39,293 nt of DNA, taken from positions 1 to 39,293 of the forward strand of contig CANQDW010000012.1 in NCBI GenBank assembly GCA_947593975.1. The letters are read 5' to 3'. Below, piece by piece: positions 24,737-33,815 of the stretch. The notes below the pieces were generated by a model. That model worked only from the letters and a program-made list of their open reading frames with translations, searched no databases and had not been told where the DNA came from. The stretch comes from an uncultured Lachnospiraceae bacterium (GTDB lineage Bacteria; Bacillota; Clostridia; Lachnospirales; Lachnospiraceae). Numbering within the stretch: the stretch's first letter is position 1; the number at the start of each line of letters is the position of its first letter. Both the position numbers and the translations under genes were made by a program.

Positions 24737-25951
24737 ATGAGTAAAATTGCAGTAATGGGATATGGAACGGTAGGTTCAGGAGTAGTTGAAGTGCTTCTTA
24801 CCAACAGTGAGTCCATAAAAAAGAGAGCCGGCGAACCGGTAGATATAAAATATGTGCTGGATCTGCGTGATTTTCCGGGCTCGGTTATAGAAGACAGACT
24901 TGTTAAGGATTTTGAGATTATAAAAAATGACCCGGAGATAGACATCGTTGTTGAGACTATGGGCGGGCTGAATCCGGCGTATCAGTTTGTTAAGGCATGC
25001 CTTTGTGAAGGCAAAAGCGTGTGCACCTCTAATAAAGAACTGGTTGCGAAATACGGACCGGAGCTTCTTGCGATTGCGAAAAAGAACAATATCAATTTCC
25101 TGTTTGAGGCAAGCGTAGGCGGCGGAATACCTATAATAAGACCGCTCAACCAGTCTCTTACGGCAGACGAGATCGAAGAGATCACAGGAATACTTAACGG
25201 AACTACCAATTATATACTTACAAAGATGCGAGATGAAGGCTCTGATTTCTCGGATGTGCTGCATAAAGCTCAGGAGCTTGGATATGCGGAGCGCAATCCC
25301 GAGGCAGATGTGGAAGGGTATGATTCCTGCAGGAAGATTGCCATACTTACGTCGCTTGCTTATGGACGTCAGGTTGATTTCGAGGACATATATACAGAGG
25401 GGATAACAAAAATAACCGCGGAAGATTTCAAATATGCGGCAAAAATAAATGCAGCCGTGAAACTTTTCGGAACAAGCAGGATGGAAGACGGAAAGGTGTC
25501 TGCAATGGTTGCTCCGGTAATGATAAAATCAACGCATCCGCTTTATTCGGTTGACGACGTGTTTAACGGGATATATGTGCGCGGCAATATGCTCGGAGAC
25601 GTTATGTTTTACGGAAAGGGAGCGGGAAAGCTTCCTACGGCAAGCGCTGTCGTAGCGGATGTTATTGATGCGGTAAAGCATAAAGGCAAGAGCATAATGA
25701 CAATATGGAGCGCAGAAAAGCAGGAGATACTGCCGTTTGATAATGCAGAGCACAGATTCTTTGTGCGTATAAAAGATTCTGAAGGAATACTTGAAAAAGC
25801 AGAGGCGGTATTTGGAAAACTTGAGATGATAGATGCCGGCATTTCGGGCGAGTATGCATTTATTACGGAGGTAATGACGGAGAAAGCATACAAGGATGCG
25901 CAAAGCAGGCTTCCGGGAATTATAGGTATGATCCGTACTGATTTCCGGTAA
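24737..25951 (+). CDS. hom: Homoserine dehydrogenase
   Basis: NAD(P)H-dependent reduction of aspartate semialdehyde to homoserine, the branch point to threonine and methionine. The 404-residue form starts at ATG 24737 after GGAGG (about 24723-24727); the TTG at 24722 overlaps that site. The Rossmann motif GYGTVGSGV is at about 8-16. The substrate and catalytic region follows (TSNKELVAKYG, EASVGGGIPIIRPL, GILNGTTNYIL, GYAERNPEADVEGYD). The C-terminal 60 residues or so resemble an ACT domain, so feedback control by threonine is plausible. It lies 18 nt after prfB and 24 nt before the ApgM-like gene. Confidence 0.96.
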   Translation: MSKIAVMGYGTVGSGVVEVLLTNSESIKKRAGEPVDIKYVLDLRDFPGSVIEDRLVKDFEIIKNDPEIDIVVETMGGLNPAYQFVKACLCEGKSVCTSNKELVAKYGPELLAIAKKNNINFLFEASVGGGIPIIRPLNQSLTADEIEEITGILNGTTNYILTKMRDEGSDFSDVLHKAQELGYAERNPEADVEGYDSCRKIAILTSLAYGRQVDFEDIYTEGITKITAEDFKYAAKINAAVKLFGTSRMEDGKVSAMVAPVMIKSTHPLYSVDDVFNGIYVRGNMLGDVMFYGKGAGKLPTASAVVADVIDAVKHKGKSIMTIWSAEKQEILPFDNAEHRFFVRIKDSEGILEKAEAVFGKLEMIDAGISGEYAFITEVMTEKAYKDAQSRLPGIIGMIRTDFR

Positions 25952-25975
25952 ATATTTCAGAAGGGACAGAGAAGA

Positions 25976-27175
25976 ATGAAGTATGTTGTTGTTCTGGGAG
26001 ACGGTATGGCAGATGAGCCTATAGAGGAACTTGGCGGAAAGACGCCTCTTGAGGCTGCCGATACTCCTATGATGGATAAGATTTCAAAAATGTCTGAGAT
26101 CGGACTTGCGGAAATGATACCGAAGGGGATGAAACCGGGAAGCGATACTGCCAATCTCGCAGTTTTAGGATATGACCCCAAAATATATTATACGGGAAGG
26201 TCGCCTTTAGAGGCGCTCAGCATAGGAGTGCCAATGGAAGATACCGATATTGCGATAAGGTGCAATATCGTGACAGTATCTGACGACGAGCCCCGTTATG
26301 AGGATAAAACGATAATAGACCACAGCTCGGGTGAAATATCTACAGAAGAAGCGGCAGAGCTTATAAAAGCGATAAAAGAAGAATTTGAAGACGATGAATA
26401 TAAGTTTTATACAGGTATAAGCTACAGGCACCTGACAATATGGAAAAATGGCAAAGTGGCGGAGCTTACGCCGCCGCATGACATCCTTGGGAAGGTTATA
26501 GGCGGATATCTTCCCAAAGACGGCAGGCTGCGGGAATTTATGAAATGTTCCTATGAGGTGCTGAATGATCATCCTGTCAATATTGCCAGAAAGAACAGAG
26601 GGCTTAATAAGGCGAACTCGATATGGTTCTGGGGAGCTGGAACAAGACCCGAACTTGATTCATTTGAAGGCAAATATCATAAAAAAGGCGTGATGATATC
26701 TGCGGTAGACCTGCTTAAAGGCCTTGCGGCAGGCACGGGAATGACCAATATAAATGTAAAAGGCGCGGACGGAACGCTTGAAACCAATTATGAGGGCAAA
26801 GCAAAGGCATGTACCGACGCGCTTCTTAAGGACGGTTTTGATTTTGCTTATATACACCTTGAAGCCCCGGATGAGATGGGACACCAGGGAAGCATAGAAC
26901 GTAAGATCAAAGCGATACAGTATCTTGACAAGAGAATAATCGCGCCTGTATTTGAAACGCTTGAAAGTTCCGGCGAGGATTTCAGGATGTTGGTGCTTCC
27001 GGATCATCCTACGCCGATAAGGGTACGGACGCATACGTCGGATCCGATACCGTATATGCTGTATGACAGTACAGATATTAAGGAAGGCGGCTTGGATTAT
27101 TGTGAAAAAGACGCAAAGAAGACGGGCAGATATTTTGAAGAGGGATACAGGCTTATGAAGTATTTCCTTGGGTAG
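25976..27175 (+). CDS. ApgM-family phosphotransferase, probable homoserine kinase
   Basis: 399-residue member of the alkaline-phosphatase superfamily, archaeal-type cofactor-independent phosphoglycerate mutase (ApgM) branch. Metal and phospho-transfer motifs are visible: VLGDGMADEP (Asp9), GSDTANLAVLGYDP (Ser56 as likely nucleophile), LEAPDEMGHQG and LPDHPTPIRVRTHTSDPIPY near the C-terminus. Automated annotation would call it phosphoglycerate mutase. Its place between hom and lysC, with no thrB in the window, fits the ApgM subgroup proposed to act as homoserine kinase (TIGR02535, 'proposed homoserine kinase'). The family call is seen in the sequence; the homoserine kinase role is inference from family knowledge and context. 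AAGGGA lies about 9 nt before ATG 25976. Confidence 0.85.
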   Translation: MKYVVVLGDGMADEPIEELGGKTPLEAADTPMMDKISKMSEIGLAEMIPKGMKPGSDTANLAVLGYDPKIYYTGRSPLEALSIGVPMEDTDIAIRCNIVTVSDDEPRYEDKTIIDHSSGEISTEEAAELIKAIKEEFEDDEYKFYTGISYRHLTIWKNGKVAELTPPHDILGKVIGGYLPKDGRLREFMKCSYEVLNDHPVNIARKNRGLNKANSIWFWGAGTRPELDSFEGKYHKKGVMISAVDLLKGLAAGTGMTNINVKGADGTLETNYEGKAKACTDALLKDGFDFAYIHLEAPDEMGHQGSIERKIKAIQYLDKRIIAPVFETLESSGEDFRMLVLPDHPTPIRVRTHTSDPIPYMLYDSTDIKEGGLDYCEKDAKKTGRYFEEGYRLMKYFLG

Positions 27176-27192
27176 GACGGCGTATTTATAGC

Positions 27193-27223
27193 TTGACATA
27201 ATCCTTATGGAATGATTTACTAT
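27193..27223 (+). promoter_or_regulatory. Possible internal promoter of lysC
   Basis: Perfect TTGACA (27193-27198) followed by TACTAT (27218-27223). The 19-bp spacer is longer than ideal. No lysine riboswitch fits in the 89-bp gap after the apgM-like gene, and no terminator separates the genes, so read-through from upstream is also expected. Confidence 0.45.
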
Positions 27224-27264
27224 ATAGTTGGATTAAGAAGATATTTTAGTAATAGGAGGCAGTT

Positions 27265-28476
27265 ATGCTTGTAGTTAAGAAGTTCGGCGGCACATCTGTT
27301 GCCGACAAAGACAGGATATACAATGTCGCAAGACGCTGTATAGAGGAATATAAGAAGGGTAATCAGGTTGTTGTTGTGCTGTCGGCAATGGGAAAACAGA
27401 CAGATGTACTTATAGGTATGGCGAAAGAGATAACCCCTAATCCGCCAAAGAGAGAAATGGATATGCTCTTTACGACAGGTGAACAGACGTCGGTTGCGCT
27501 TGCAGCCATGGCTATTGCCGAACTTGGAGTGCCGGCAATATCGCTGAATGCGTTTCAGGTGCCGATGAATACGACTGCCGTATATGGCAATGCGCGTCTG
27601 AAAAGGATTGATACGGAAAGGATAAGATATGAGCTTTCCAACAATAAGATCGTGCTTGTAACGGGATTCCAGGGGATTAACCAGTATAATGATTATACTA
27701 CGCTTGGACGCGGAGGTTCGGACACAACCGCCGTAGCGCTTGCGGCAGCGCTCCATGCCGATGCGTGCGAGATATATACCGATGTGGACGGAGTATTTAC
27801 CGCAGACCCGCGTATAGTTAAAAATGCGCGCAAGATGGACGAGATAACTTACGACGAGATGTTAGAGCTTGCAAGTTTTGGCGCCGGAGTGCTCCATAAC
27901 CGTTCTGTGGAAATGGCAAAAAAATATGGCGTGCAGCTTGTTGTGCGTTCAAGTCTTAATGAAAATGAAGGAACCATTGTTAAGGAGGATGTAAAAATGG
28001 AAAAGATGCTTGTTAGCGGCGTTGCCTGTGATAAAAATGTAACACAGATCGCAGTACTTGGACTTAAGGATAAACCGGGAATAGCATTTAAGCTGTTCCA
28101 TCATCTTGCAAATCATAATGTAAACGTAGATATGATCCTGCAGTCGGTAGGAAGGGACGGAACCAAGGATATCAGTTTTACGGTAACCGAGGATATGACG
28201 GATACCGCGATCGATACGATCAAGAGGCATGAAGGAAAGAGCCTGGAGTACCAGGAACTTAGCGTGACAAGGGACGTGGCGAAAGTGTCTATAGTAGGCG
28301 CGGGAATGATGAGCAATCCGGGCGTTGCGTCCAAGATGTTTGAAGCGATATATGACGCCAACATCAATATAATGCAGATATCGACTTCAGAGATAAGGGT
28401 TACAGTGCTTATAGATGAGAAATATTCTGAGAGAGCGCTTGTCTCTGTACACGATGCGTTTGGTCTTGCTGACTGA
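27265..28476 (+). CDS. lysC: Aspartokinase
   Basis: 403-residue enzyme that phosphorylates aspartate, the first step toward lysine, threonine and methionine. The amino acid kinase domain (about 1-240) opens with VKKFGGTSV and includes FTTGEQTSVALAAMA, TLGRGGSDTTAVALA and DVDGVFTADPRIV. Two C-terminal ACT domains follow (about 262-335 and 343-403), indicating allosteric feedback by lysine and/or threonine. AGGAGG lies about 7 nt before ATG 27265. The internal ATG near 27997 (VKMEKMLVSG) sits behind an AAGGAGG at the start of the ACT region, as in B. subtilis-type aspartokinases that make a separate regulatory subunit from an internal start; that is possible here too. Confidence 0.96.
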   Translation: MLVVKKFGGTSVADKDRIYNVARRCIEEYKKGNQVVVVLSAMGKQTDVLIGMAKEITPNPPKREMDMLFTTGEQTSVALAAMAIAELGVPAISLNAFQVPMNTTAVYGNARLKRIDTERIRYELSNNKIVLVTGFQGINQYNDYTTLGRGGSDTTAVALAAALHADACEIYTDVDGVFTADPRIVKNARKMDEITYDEMLELASFGAGVLHNRSVEMAKKYGVQLVVRSSLNENEGTIVKEDVKMEKMLVSGVACDKNVTQIAVLGLKDKPGIAFKLFHHLANHNVNVDMILQSVGRDGTKDISFTVTEDMTDTAIDTIKRHEGKSLEYQELSVTRDVAKVSIVGAGMMSNPGVASKMFEAIYDANINIMQISTSEIRVTVLIDEKYSERALVSVHDAFGLAD

Positions 28477-28501
28477 TATATTATGAAACAGGAGTATTGT
28501 A

Positions 28502-29404
28502 ATGGTAAGTAATTCCGTGATCATATCAATGTTTGTAACGATAATACTGGCGGCAGCAGGCATACTCGTTCCGTTTATTGTGATATTTCTGGCTGCAAGA
28601 AAAAAAGAAACGGGGCTGTTCGGTTCTCTGGGACTTGGCGTGCTGGCCTATTTTTGGTCGCAGTTTCTGCTCCCGCTGCCGATACTGTTTATCCTTACAA
28701 AATATACAGGGTTTATGACGATATATAATAACGATAAATATTATGTGGTATACCTGCTCATTACGGCGGTCCTTTTAAGCGTTTTGAGCGCGCTTGCAAG
28801 ACTGTGGTGCGTATGGCTTATGAATAAGCGCACGCCGTCTTTGTACCGCGCAGCGTGTTCAGGCCTGGGATTTGCAGCCATTCAGGTAATGAGCATAATC
28901 GGTTCATATGTCACTTATATAAAGTATGCCAATACGATAAATAAACCGGACGGAGTTTCTAAACTTACCGAATACCTGAAGTCGTTAAACGCAAACGCTG
29001 CCGACGCCGATATAGATAAGATCATACAGCCTATAACTTCCGCAGGAGTCGCAGACGTTTTGTTTGAAGGGATAAATATCATATTTGTTATAATCATAGA
29101 AATTGCATTTGTCACGCTTATATATGAAGGGATCATAAGGAATAAAAAATGGCTGGCAGCTGCAATATGCGCCGGGATAAATGTTGTATTTTCATTCCTG
29201 ACAATGCTGTTTTCAGAACTTTCCGGCGATGAACTCGGACTTGTAAGCAAAGGCACGGCAACTTTGATATATAATATTTTTATGCTTGTCTGCGGGTTGT
29301 TCGCGGCATGGTTCGTATACGGAGCGGTTAATCGTTACAAGGCTGTGCTTAAAGAAGGACCTTATGCCCGCTATGCATATTTTGAAAAGAAGGATGAGGG
29401 ATGA
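28502..29404 (+). CDS. Polytopic membrane protein, possibly YhfC-like
   Basis: 300-residue protein with about eight hydrophobic segments and little soluble sequence. The overall pattern (LGLGVLAYFWSQFLLPLPILFIL in the second segment, a GLGF-A-A-I-Q segment in the middle) recalls the YhfC/DUF2324 family of putative glutamic intramembrane proteases. However, the expected acidic EE-x-x-R and the GHGG-x-E type motif appear as SALARLW and GLGFAAIQV, so a catalytic role is doubtful. It starts at ATG 28502 after AGGAG, 25 nt downstream of lysC, and its stop overlaps the start of the GH31 gene (ATGA), so all three are probably co-transcribed. Function unknown; a transporter-like or sensory role cannot be excluded. 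Confidence 0.55.
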   Translation: MVSNSVIISMFVTIILAAAGILVPFIVIFLAARKKETGLFGSLGLGVLAYFWSQFLLPLPILFILTKYTGFMTIYNNDKYYVVYLLITAVLLSVLSALARLWCVWLMNKRTPSLYRAACSGLGFAAIQVMSIIGSYVTYIKYANTINKPDGVSKLTEYLKSLNANAADADIDKIIQPITSAGVADVLFEGINIIFVIIIEIAFVTLIYEGIIRNKKWLAAAICAGINVVFSFLTMLFSELSGDELGLVSKGTATLIYNIFMLVCGLFAAWFVYGAVNRYKAVLKEGPYARYAYFEKKDEG

Positions 29405-31644
29405 AATTTTCTGACGGATGCTGGATGAAAAAAGCAGGCATAACAAGCCATTCTCCGACGGCTGTATATGATTCGGAAATATGTGATGACGGACATACAT
29501 TAAGGATGTATGCTCCGTCTTATGTTGTATATAACAGGGGATGTACGCTTGGCGGAGTGGTCATTACGATAAAGGTAAGCGCTCCTGCGGAAGGAGTGTT
29601 TAAAATAAGCTTGTCGCATTTTGAAGGCGGGGTTTGCAGAGGACCCCGTTTCGTTTTAAATACAGATGATGCTCCGCCGCTTGATATGCGTAACGAAGGA
29701 AATGATATCATTATAAAGAGCGGCAGGGCGGAACTTAGGATCGATGAGTCGCTTACATTTGGATTTTACGGCGGCGGCAGATATCTGACGAATATTGCCG
29801 CAAAAGATATCGCATATATACAGAGTAACGGTACTCTTGAAAAGACAGGCGTTTCCGTAAATTATATGACGGCTGCGGTCAATCTGTCTGTAGGCGAGCA
29901 TATATACGGACTCGGGGAAAGATTCGGGGAACTTGTAAAAAACGGGCAGTCCGTGCAGATGTGCAATAAAGACGGCGGCACCTCAACGGAACAGACCTAT
30001 ATCAACGTCCCGTTCTTTATGTCCGACAGAGGATACGGCGTATTTGTAAATAATACGGGACCTGTTGAATATGAGATAGGAAGCGAGTATGTACGTAAGG
30101 CGTCGTTTAGCGCGGAGGGCGAGGAACTCGAATTTTTTGTGATATGCGGAGAAGATAACGAATACGGGCGTATGAAAGACGTCCTTCATAAATATACCGG
30201 AATGACAGGAAGACCGCCCGTGCTTCCGGCATGGACGTTCGGTTTGTGGCTTTCAACTTCGTTTACTACGGATTATGACGAGAATACCGTAATGAGTTTC
30301 ATAAACGGTATGAAAGAAAGGGATATTCCGCTCAGTGTGTTTCACTTTGACTGCTTTTGGATGAAAGGCATGAAGTGGTGTAATTTCATATGGGACAGGG
30401 ATGTATTTTCGGATCCCGAAGGCATGATAAGGCGTATAAAACAGGAAGGACTGCATATATGCGTATGGATCAATCCGTATATCGCGCAGAATTCGGAACT
30501 GTTTGCAGCGGGCTGCGAAAAAGGATATTTTATTAAGAAAACAAACGGCGATGTATGGCAGTGGGATATGTGGCAGTCGGGAATGGCGATAGTTGACTTT
30601 ACCAATCCGGATGCAAAAGCATGGTATCAGGGCGAACTTGAAAAGCTTCTGGATATGGGTATAGACTGCTTTAAGACGGATTTCGGGGAGAGGATCCCTA
30701 CAGACGGCGTGATGTATTATGACGGTTCGGATCCGCGCCTTATGCATAATTATTATTCTTATATGTACAATGAGGCCGTATTTGAACTGATCAAAAGAAA
30801 GCGCGGAGATGGCGAAGCGGTATTATTTGCAAGGAGTTCTTCCGCAGGGGGTCAGAAGTTCCCGGTTCACTGGGGCGGAGACTGCACGGCGGATTATGAA
30901 TCGATGGCGGACAGCTTAAGGGGAGGATTATCCCTTACAATGTCCGGTTTTAGTTTCTGGAGTCATGATATAGGCGGCTTTGAAGATACATCAACGGATG
31001 ATGTTTATAAAAGATGGACTGCTTTCGGGCTTATGTCATCACATTCGCGTATGCACGGAAGCATGTCGTACCGCGTGCCGTGGAATTATGGCGAAGAGGC
31101 GGTAAGGACGGCGTCATTTTTTGCAAAGCTCAAGAACCGTCTTATGCCGTATATATACTCCCATGCGTGTATGGCGGCAAAAACGGGCATACCGCTTATG
31201 AGGAGCATGGTGCTGGAATTTACAGACGATAAGACGTGCGCGTATCTGGACTGCCAGTATATGTTCGGACCCGATATACTTGCGGCGCCTGTGTTCAGCG
31301 CGGAAAAAGAAGCGGACGTATATCTCCCGGAAGGGGTATGGACCGGTTATTTTGATAATAAAGTATATCCGGGCGGAAAATGGTATAAATTTACGGACAT
31401 TGGATATCTTACGATGCCGTGTTTTGTTAGGGAAGGCGCCGTCATACCCGAAGGCGGACGTGACGATAGGCCGGACTATGATTATATGTCGGGGCTTACG
31501 CTTAAAGTATACAGGCCTTATAACGGGATGAAAAAAGAAGTCGTAATATATAACAGTAACGGCAGGTATGAAAGAACGATAACGGTTACTATGGAAAACG
31601 ACAGGGCAGTTTCCGACTGCGAAGCGGATATCATTGTAATGTGA
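29401..31644 (+). CDS. GH31 alpha-glycosidase, probable alpha-xylosidase (YicI-like)
   Basis: 747-residue family 31 glycoside hydrolase. The N-terminal beta-sandwich (about 1-260) carries the GERFGE stretch near the active site; the catalytic barrel has the nucleophile Asp427 in KTDFGE and the acid/base Asp494 in HWGGDC, followed by C-terminal beta-domains. Retention of the KTDFGE form and overall layout resemble E. coli YicI, so action on alpha-xylosides (for example from xyloglucan) is the best guess; alpha-glucosidase activity is the alternative. There is no signal peptide, so it works in the cytoplasm on imported oligosaccharides. Its ATG overlaps the stop of the preceding membrane protein gene by 4 nt. 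A long bidirectional terminator follows. Confidence 0.92.
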   Translation: MKFSDGCWMKKAGITSHSPTAVYDSEICDDGHTLRMYAPSYVVYNRGCTLGGVVITIKVSAPAEGVFKISLSHFEGGVCRGPRFVLNTDDAPPLDMRNEGNDIIIKSGRAELRIDESLTFGFYGGGRYLTNIAAKDIAYIQSNGTLEKTGVSVNYMTAAVNLSVGEHIYGLGERFGELVKNGQSVQMCNKDGGTSTEQTYINVPFFMSDRGYGVFVNNTGPVEYEIGSEYVRKASFSAEGEELEFFVICGEDNEYGRMKDVLHKYTGMTGRPPVLPAWTFGLWLSTSFTTDYDENTVMSFINGMKERDIPLSVFHFDCFWMKGMKWCNFIWDRDVFSDPEGMIRRIKQEGLHICVWINPYIAQNSELFAAGCEKGYFIKKTNGDVWQWDMWQSGMAIVDFTNPDAKAWYQGELEKLLDMGIDCFKTDFGERIPTDGVMYYDGSDPRLMHNYYSYMYNEAVFELIKRKRGDGEAVLFARSSSAGGQKFPVHWGGDCTADYESMADSLRGGLSLTMSGFSFWSHDIGGFEDTSTDDVYKRWTAFGLMSSHSRMHGSMSYRVPWNYGEEAVRTASFFAKLKNRLMPYIYSHACMAAKTGIPLMRSMVLEFTDDKTCAYLDCQYMFGPDILAAPVFSAEKEADVYLPEGVWTGYFDNKVYPGGKWYKFTDIGYLTMPCFVREGAVIPEGGRDDRPDYDYMSGLTLKVYRPYNGMKKEVVIYNSNGRYERTITVTMENDRAVSDCEADIIVM

Positions 31645-31654
31645 TCATATTAAC

Positions 31655-31708
31655 AGCGCCGGCATTTTATAAACAGCATACTGCATTGCTGTATAAAATG
31701 CCGGCGCT
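31655..31708. terminator. Bidirectional terminator between the GH31 and MMPL genes
   Basis: AGCGCCGGCATTTTATA (31655-31671) pairs perfectly over 17 bp with its complement at 31692-31708. A further 5-bp CAGCA/TGCTG stem (31674-31678 with 31687-31691) closes the loop. It lies between the convergent ends of the GH31 and MMPL genes, and loosely T-rich tracts follow the stem. Confidence 0.9.
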
Positions 31709-31727
31709 AAACTATGTTTTTATCCTT

Positions 31728-33800
31728 TTAATGTTTTGTTGTAAGGAATCGGAAGCTTCCCTTAACTATAAGCTTATCAAACAGAATATACATTGCGGGG
31801 AGGATACATATTACGCAGAACATGCTTACGATAGCGCCTCTTGCCATAAGAAGGCAAAGGGAACTTATCATGTCAATGCTTGAGTATATGCCTACTCCGA
31901 AAGTAGCTCCAAAGAATGTACATGCGCTTACTATTACGGATTTCATGGACGCCGTAAGAGCATCCTGAGCCGCCTGTTTTTTATCCTTTCCAAGCGAACG
32001 CTCAAGCCTGTATCTGTTAGTCATAAGGATTGCATAGTCTACGGTCGCTCCAAGCTGTATCGTTCCGATGACGATCGATGCGATAAACGGGAGAGTGGTT
32101 CCCGTATAGAACGGGATGCCCATATTTATAAAAATCGCAAATTCAATAACGGCAACCAAAATTACAGGAAGTACGGCCGATTTGAATACAAGCGCAATGA
32201 TTATAAATATTAAGAATATTGAAACAAAGCTTACTACCGCAAAGTCCTTATTGGTTATCTTTATCAGATCCCTTGTACACGCCGCCTCGCCAACGAGCAT
32301 ACCGTTTTTGTCATATTTTTTAATAATGTTTTCTACGGCGCTGCACTGCGCATTTGCTTCGTCGGAGCCGGTTTTGTATTCCGACATGAACACGAGCATT
32401 TCATAATTATCATTTTTTAATTCGCTTGTCACATCTTTTGGAATGAATGAGTCCGGGATACTGCCGTCAAGTACTGTCTGAAGGCCAAGCGCATACTGGA
32501 TCCCGTCTATATCCTTTAGTTCATCAAGGAGCCGGGAAACGTCTTTATCGGGAGTTTGGGAATCTACGAGTATGATGTTTGCCGAGCCTAAGTCGAATTT
32601 ATCAGCTATTTCTTTCTGCGCCCTGACGCTTTCAAGATTTTCGGGAAGGCTTAGCGTAAGGTCGTAATAAACGTTTGTATTGCCCTGTCCGTATATTGCC
32701 GGGAAAAGCAGTATTAAAAATATTATGATAAATACCGCATAATGTTTTGTGATGAATCTCGGTATTTTCTTAAATTCCGGAAGCAGCGGCCTGTGTTTTG
32801 TCTTTTCGATCATTTTGTCGCATACAAGGATCATTGACGGAAGTATCGTTACGCAGGAGATAACTCCAAGTATAACGCCTTTTGCCATTACGACGCCGAG
32901 GTCAAGCCCCAATGTAAAACTCATGAAGCAGAGCGCGATGAAACCTGCCACTGTTGTAATGGAACTTCCGACTACCGACGATATTGTGGCTGTAATCGCG
33001 TTTGCCATTGCGTTTTTATTATCGTTTGGCATAATCTCAAGCTGTTCCTGGTAACTGTGCCACAAAAAGATTGAATAATCCATTGTAACGCCTAACTGCA
33101 GTACCGCCGCAAGAGCTTTTGTGATATATGAGATCTCACCCATAAATATATTGCTTCCGAGGTTATATACAATTGCCATTCCTATGCTTAGAAGAAAGAA
33201 CAGTGAGATAACCCACGAGTCCATAAGTATGGAAAGTATTATGATAGAAAGCGCAACGGCTATCCCCACGTATATTACGGTTTCGCTCTCCGCAAGGTTT
33301 TTCGTGTCTGTAACGATAGCGGAAATACCGCTTATCATGCATTTATGGTTTGTTACGCTGCGTATGTTTTCTATTGCTTCCATTGTGCCGTCGCCGGAGC
33401 TTGTATCGTTGAATATTACCATCATTATAGTTGCGCCGTCTTTATTAAAGGCGTCGTATATCTTATCAGGGAGCATGCTTTTCGGCATGTTAAGATCCGC
33501 AAAGCTGTCGTACCACAAAACTTTGCTTACATGCTCTACATTCTCTATATCGGCTTTTAAGTCCGCCGTCTGTTTATCTGTCAGGCCGTCTACGAATACC
33601 AGCCCAAAGGCTCCCGAGCCAAAGTCGTTAAGGAGAATGTCCTGTCCGGTCATAGTATCTATCCCGTCGGGAAGATAATACAGCAGATCGTAATTAACCC
33701 TTGTGCTGAAATAGCCGATAGCCGAAGGAATCAGTAGAAGGATGCCGATGATCAGTATGGCGTATCTGGCTTTAACAATAAATTGTCCGAATTTTTTCAT
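31728..33800 (-). CDS. MMPL/RND-family transporter
   Basis: 690-residue membrane transporter with two homologous halves, each a membrane helix, a large extracytoplasmic loop and a bundle of five helices: helix 1 at about 13-31, bundle at about 175-330, helix 7 at about 347-367, second bundle at about 535-680. Conserved MMPL-type stretches include LGVTMDYSIFLWHSY and its counterpart LGATVDYAILMTNRY, in which the Asp residues match the proton-relay positions of RND pumps. The ribosome binding site AAAGGAGC is about 9 nt before the ATG. It lies 15 nt downstream of the repeat-rich lipoprotein gene and is probably transcribed with it. Export of lipids, drugs or peptides is possible; the substrate is unknown. 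Confidence 0.92.
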   Translation of the reverse strand: MKKFGQFIVKARYAILIIGILLLIPSAIGYFSTRVNYDLLYYLPDGIDTMTGQDILLNDFGSGAFGLVFVDGLTDKQTADLKADIENVEHVSKVLWYDSFADLNMPKSMLPDKIYDAFNKDGATIMMVIFNDTSSGDGTMEAIENIRSVTNHKCMISGISAIVTDTKNLAESETVIYVGIAVALSIIILSILMDSWVISLFFLLSIGMAIVYNLGSNIFMGEISYITKALAAVLQLGVTMDYSIFLWHSYQEQLEIMPNDNKNAMANAITATISSVVGSSITTVAGFIALCFMSFTLGLDLGVVMAKGVILGVISCVTILPSMILVCDKMIEKTKHRPLLPEFKKIPRFITKHYAVFIIIFLILLFPAIYGQGNTNVYYDLTLSLPENLESVRAQKEIADKFDLGSANIILVDSQTPDKDVSRLLDELKDIDGIQYALGLQTVLDGSIPDSFIPKDVTSELKNDNYEMLVFMSEYKTGSDEANAQCSAVENIIKKYDKNGMLVGEAACTRDLIKITNKDFAVVSFVSIFLIFIIIALVFKSAVLPVILVAVIEFAIFINMGIPFYTGTTLPFIASIVIGTIQLGATVDYAILMTNRYRLERSLGKDKKQAAQDALTASMKSVIVSACTFFGATFGVGIYSSIDMISSLCLLMARGAIVSMFCVICILPAMYILFDKLIVKGSFRFLTTKH

Positions 33801-33815
33801 ATTCTACCAGCTCCT

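Noticed and set aside
27176-27264. Lysine riboswitch before lysC
   Set aside because: The 89-bp gap is too short for the L-box and contains a promoter-like element instead.
31641-31883. 80-codon plus-strand frame between the GH31 and MMPL genes
   Set aside because: It reads through the perfect terminator hairpin and antisense to the MMPL gene, and it has no ribosome binding site.
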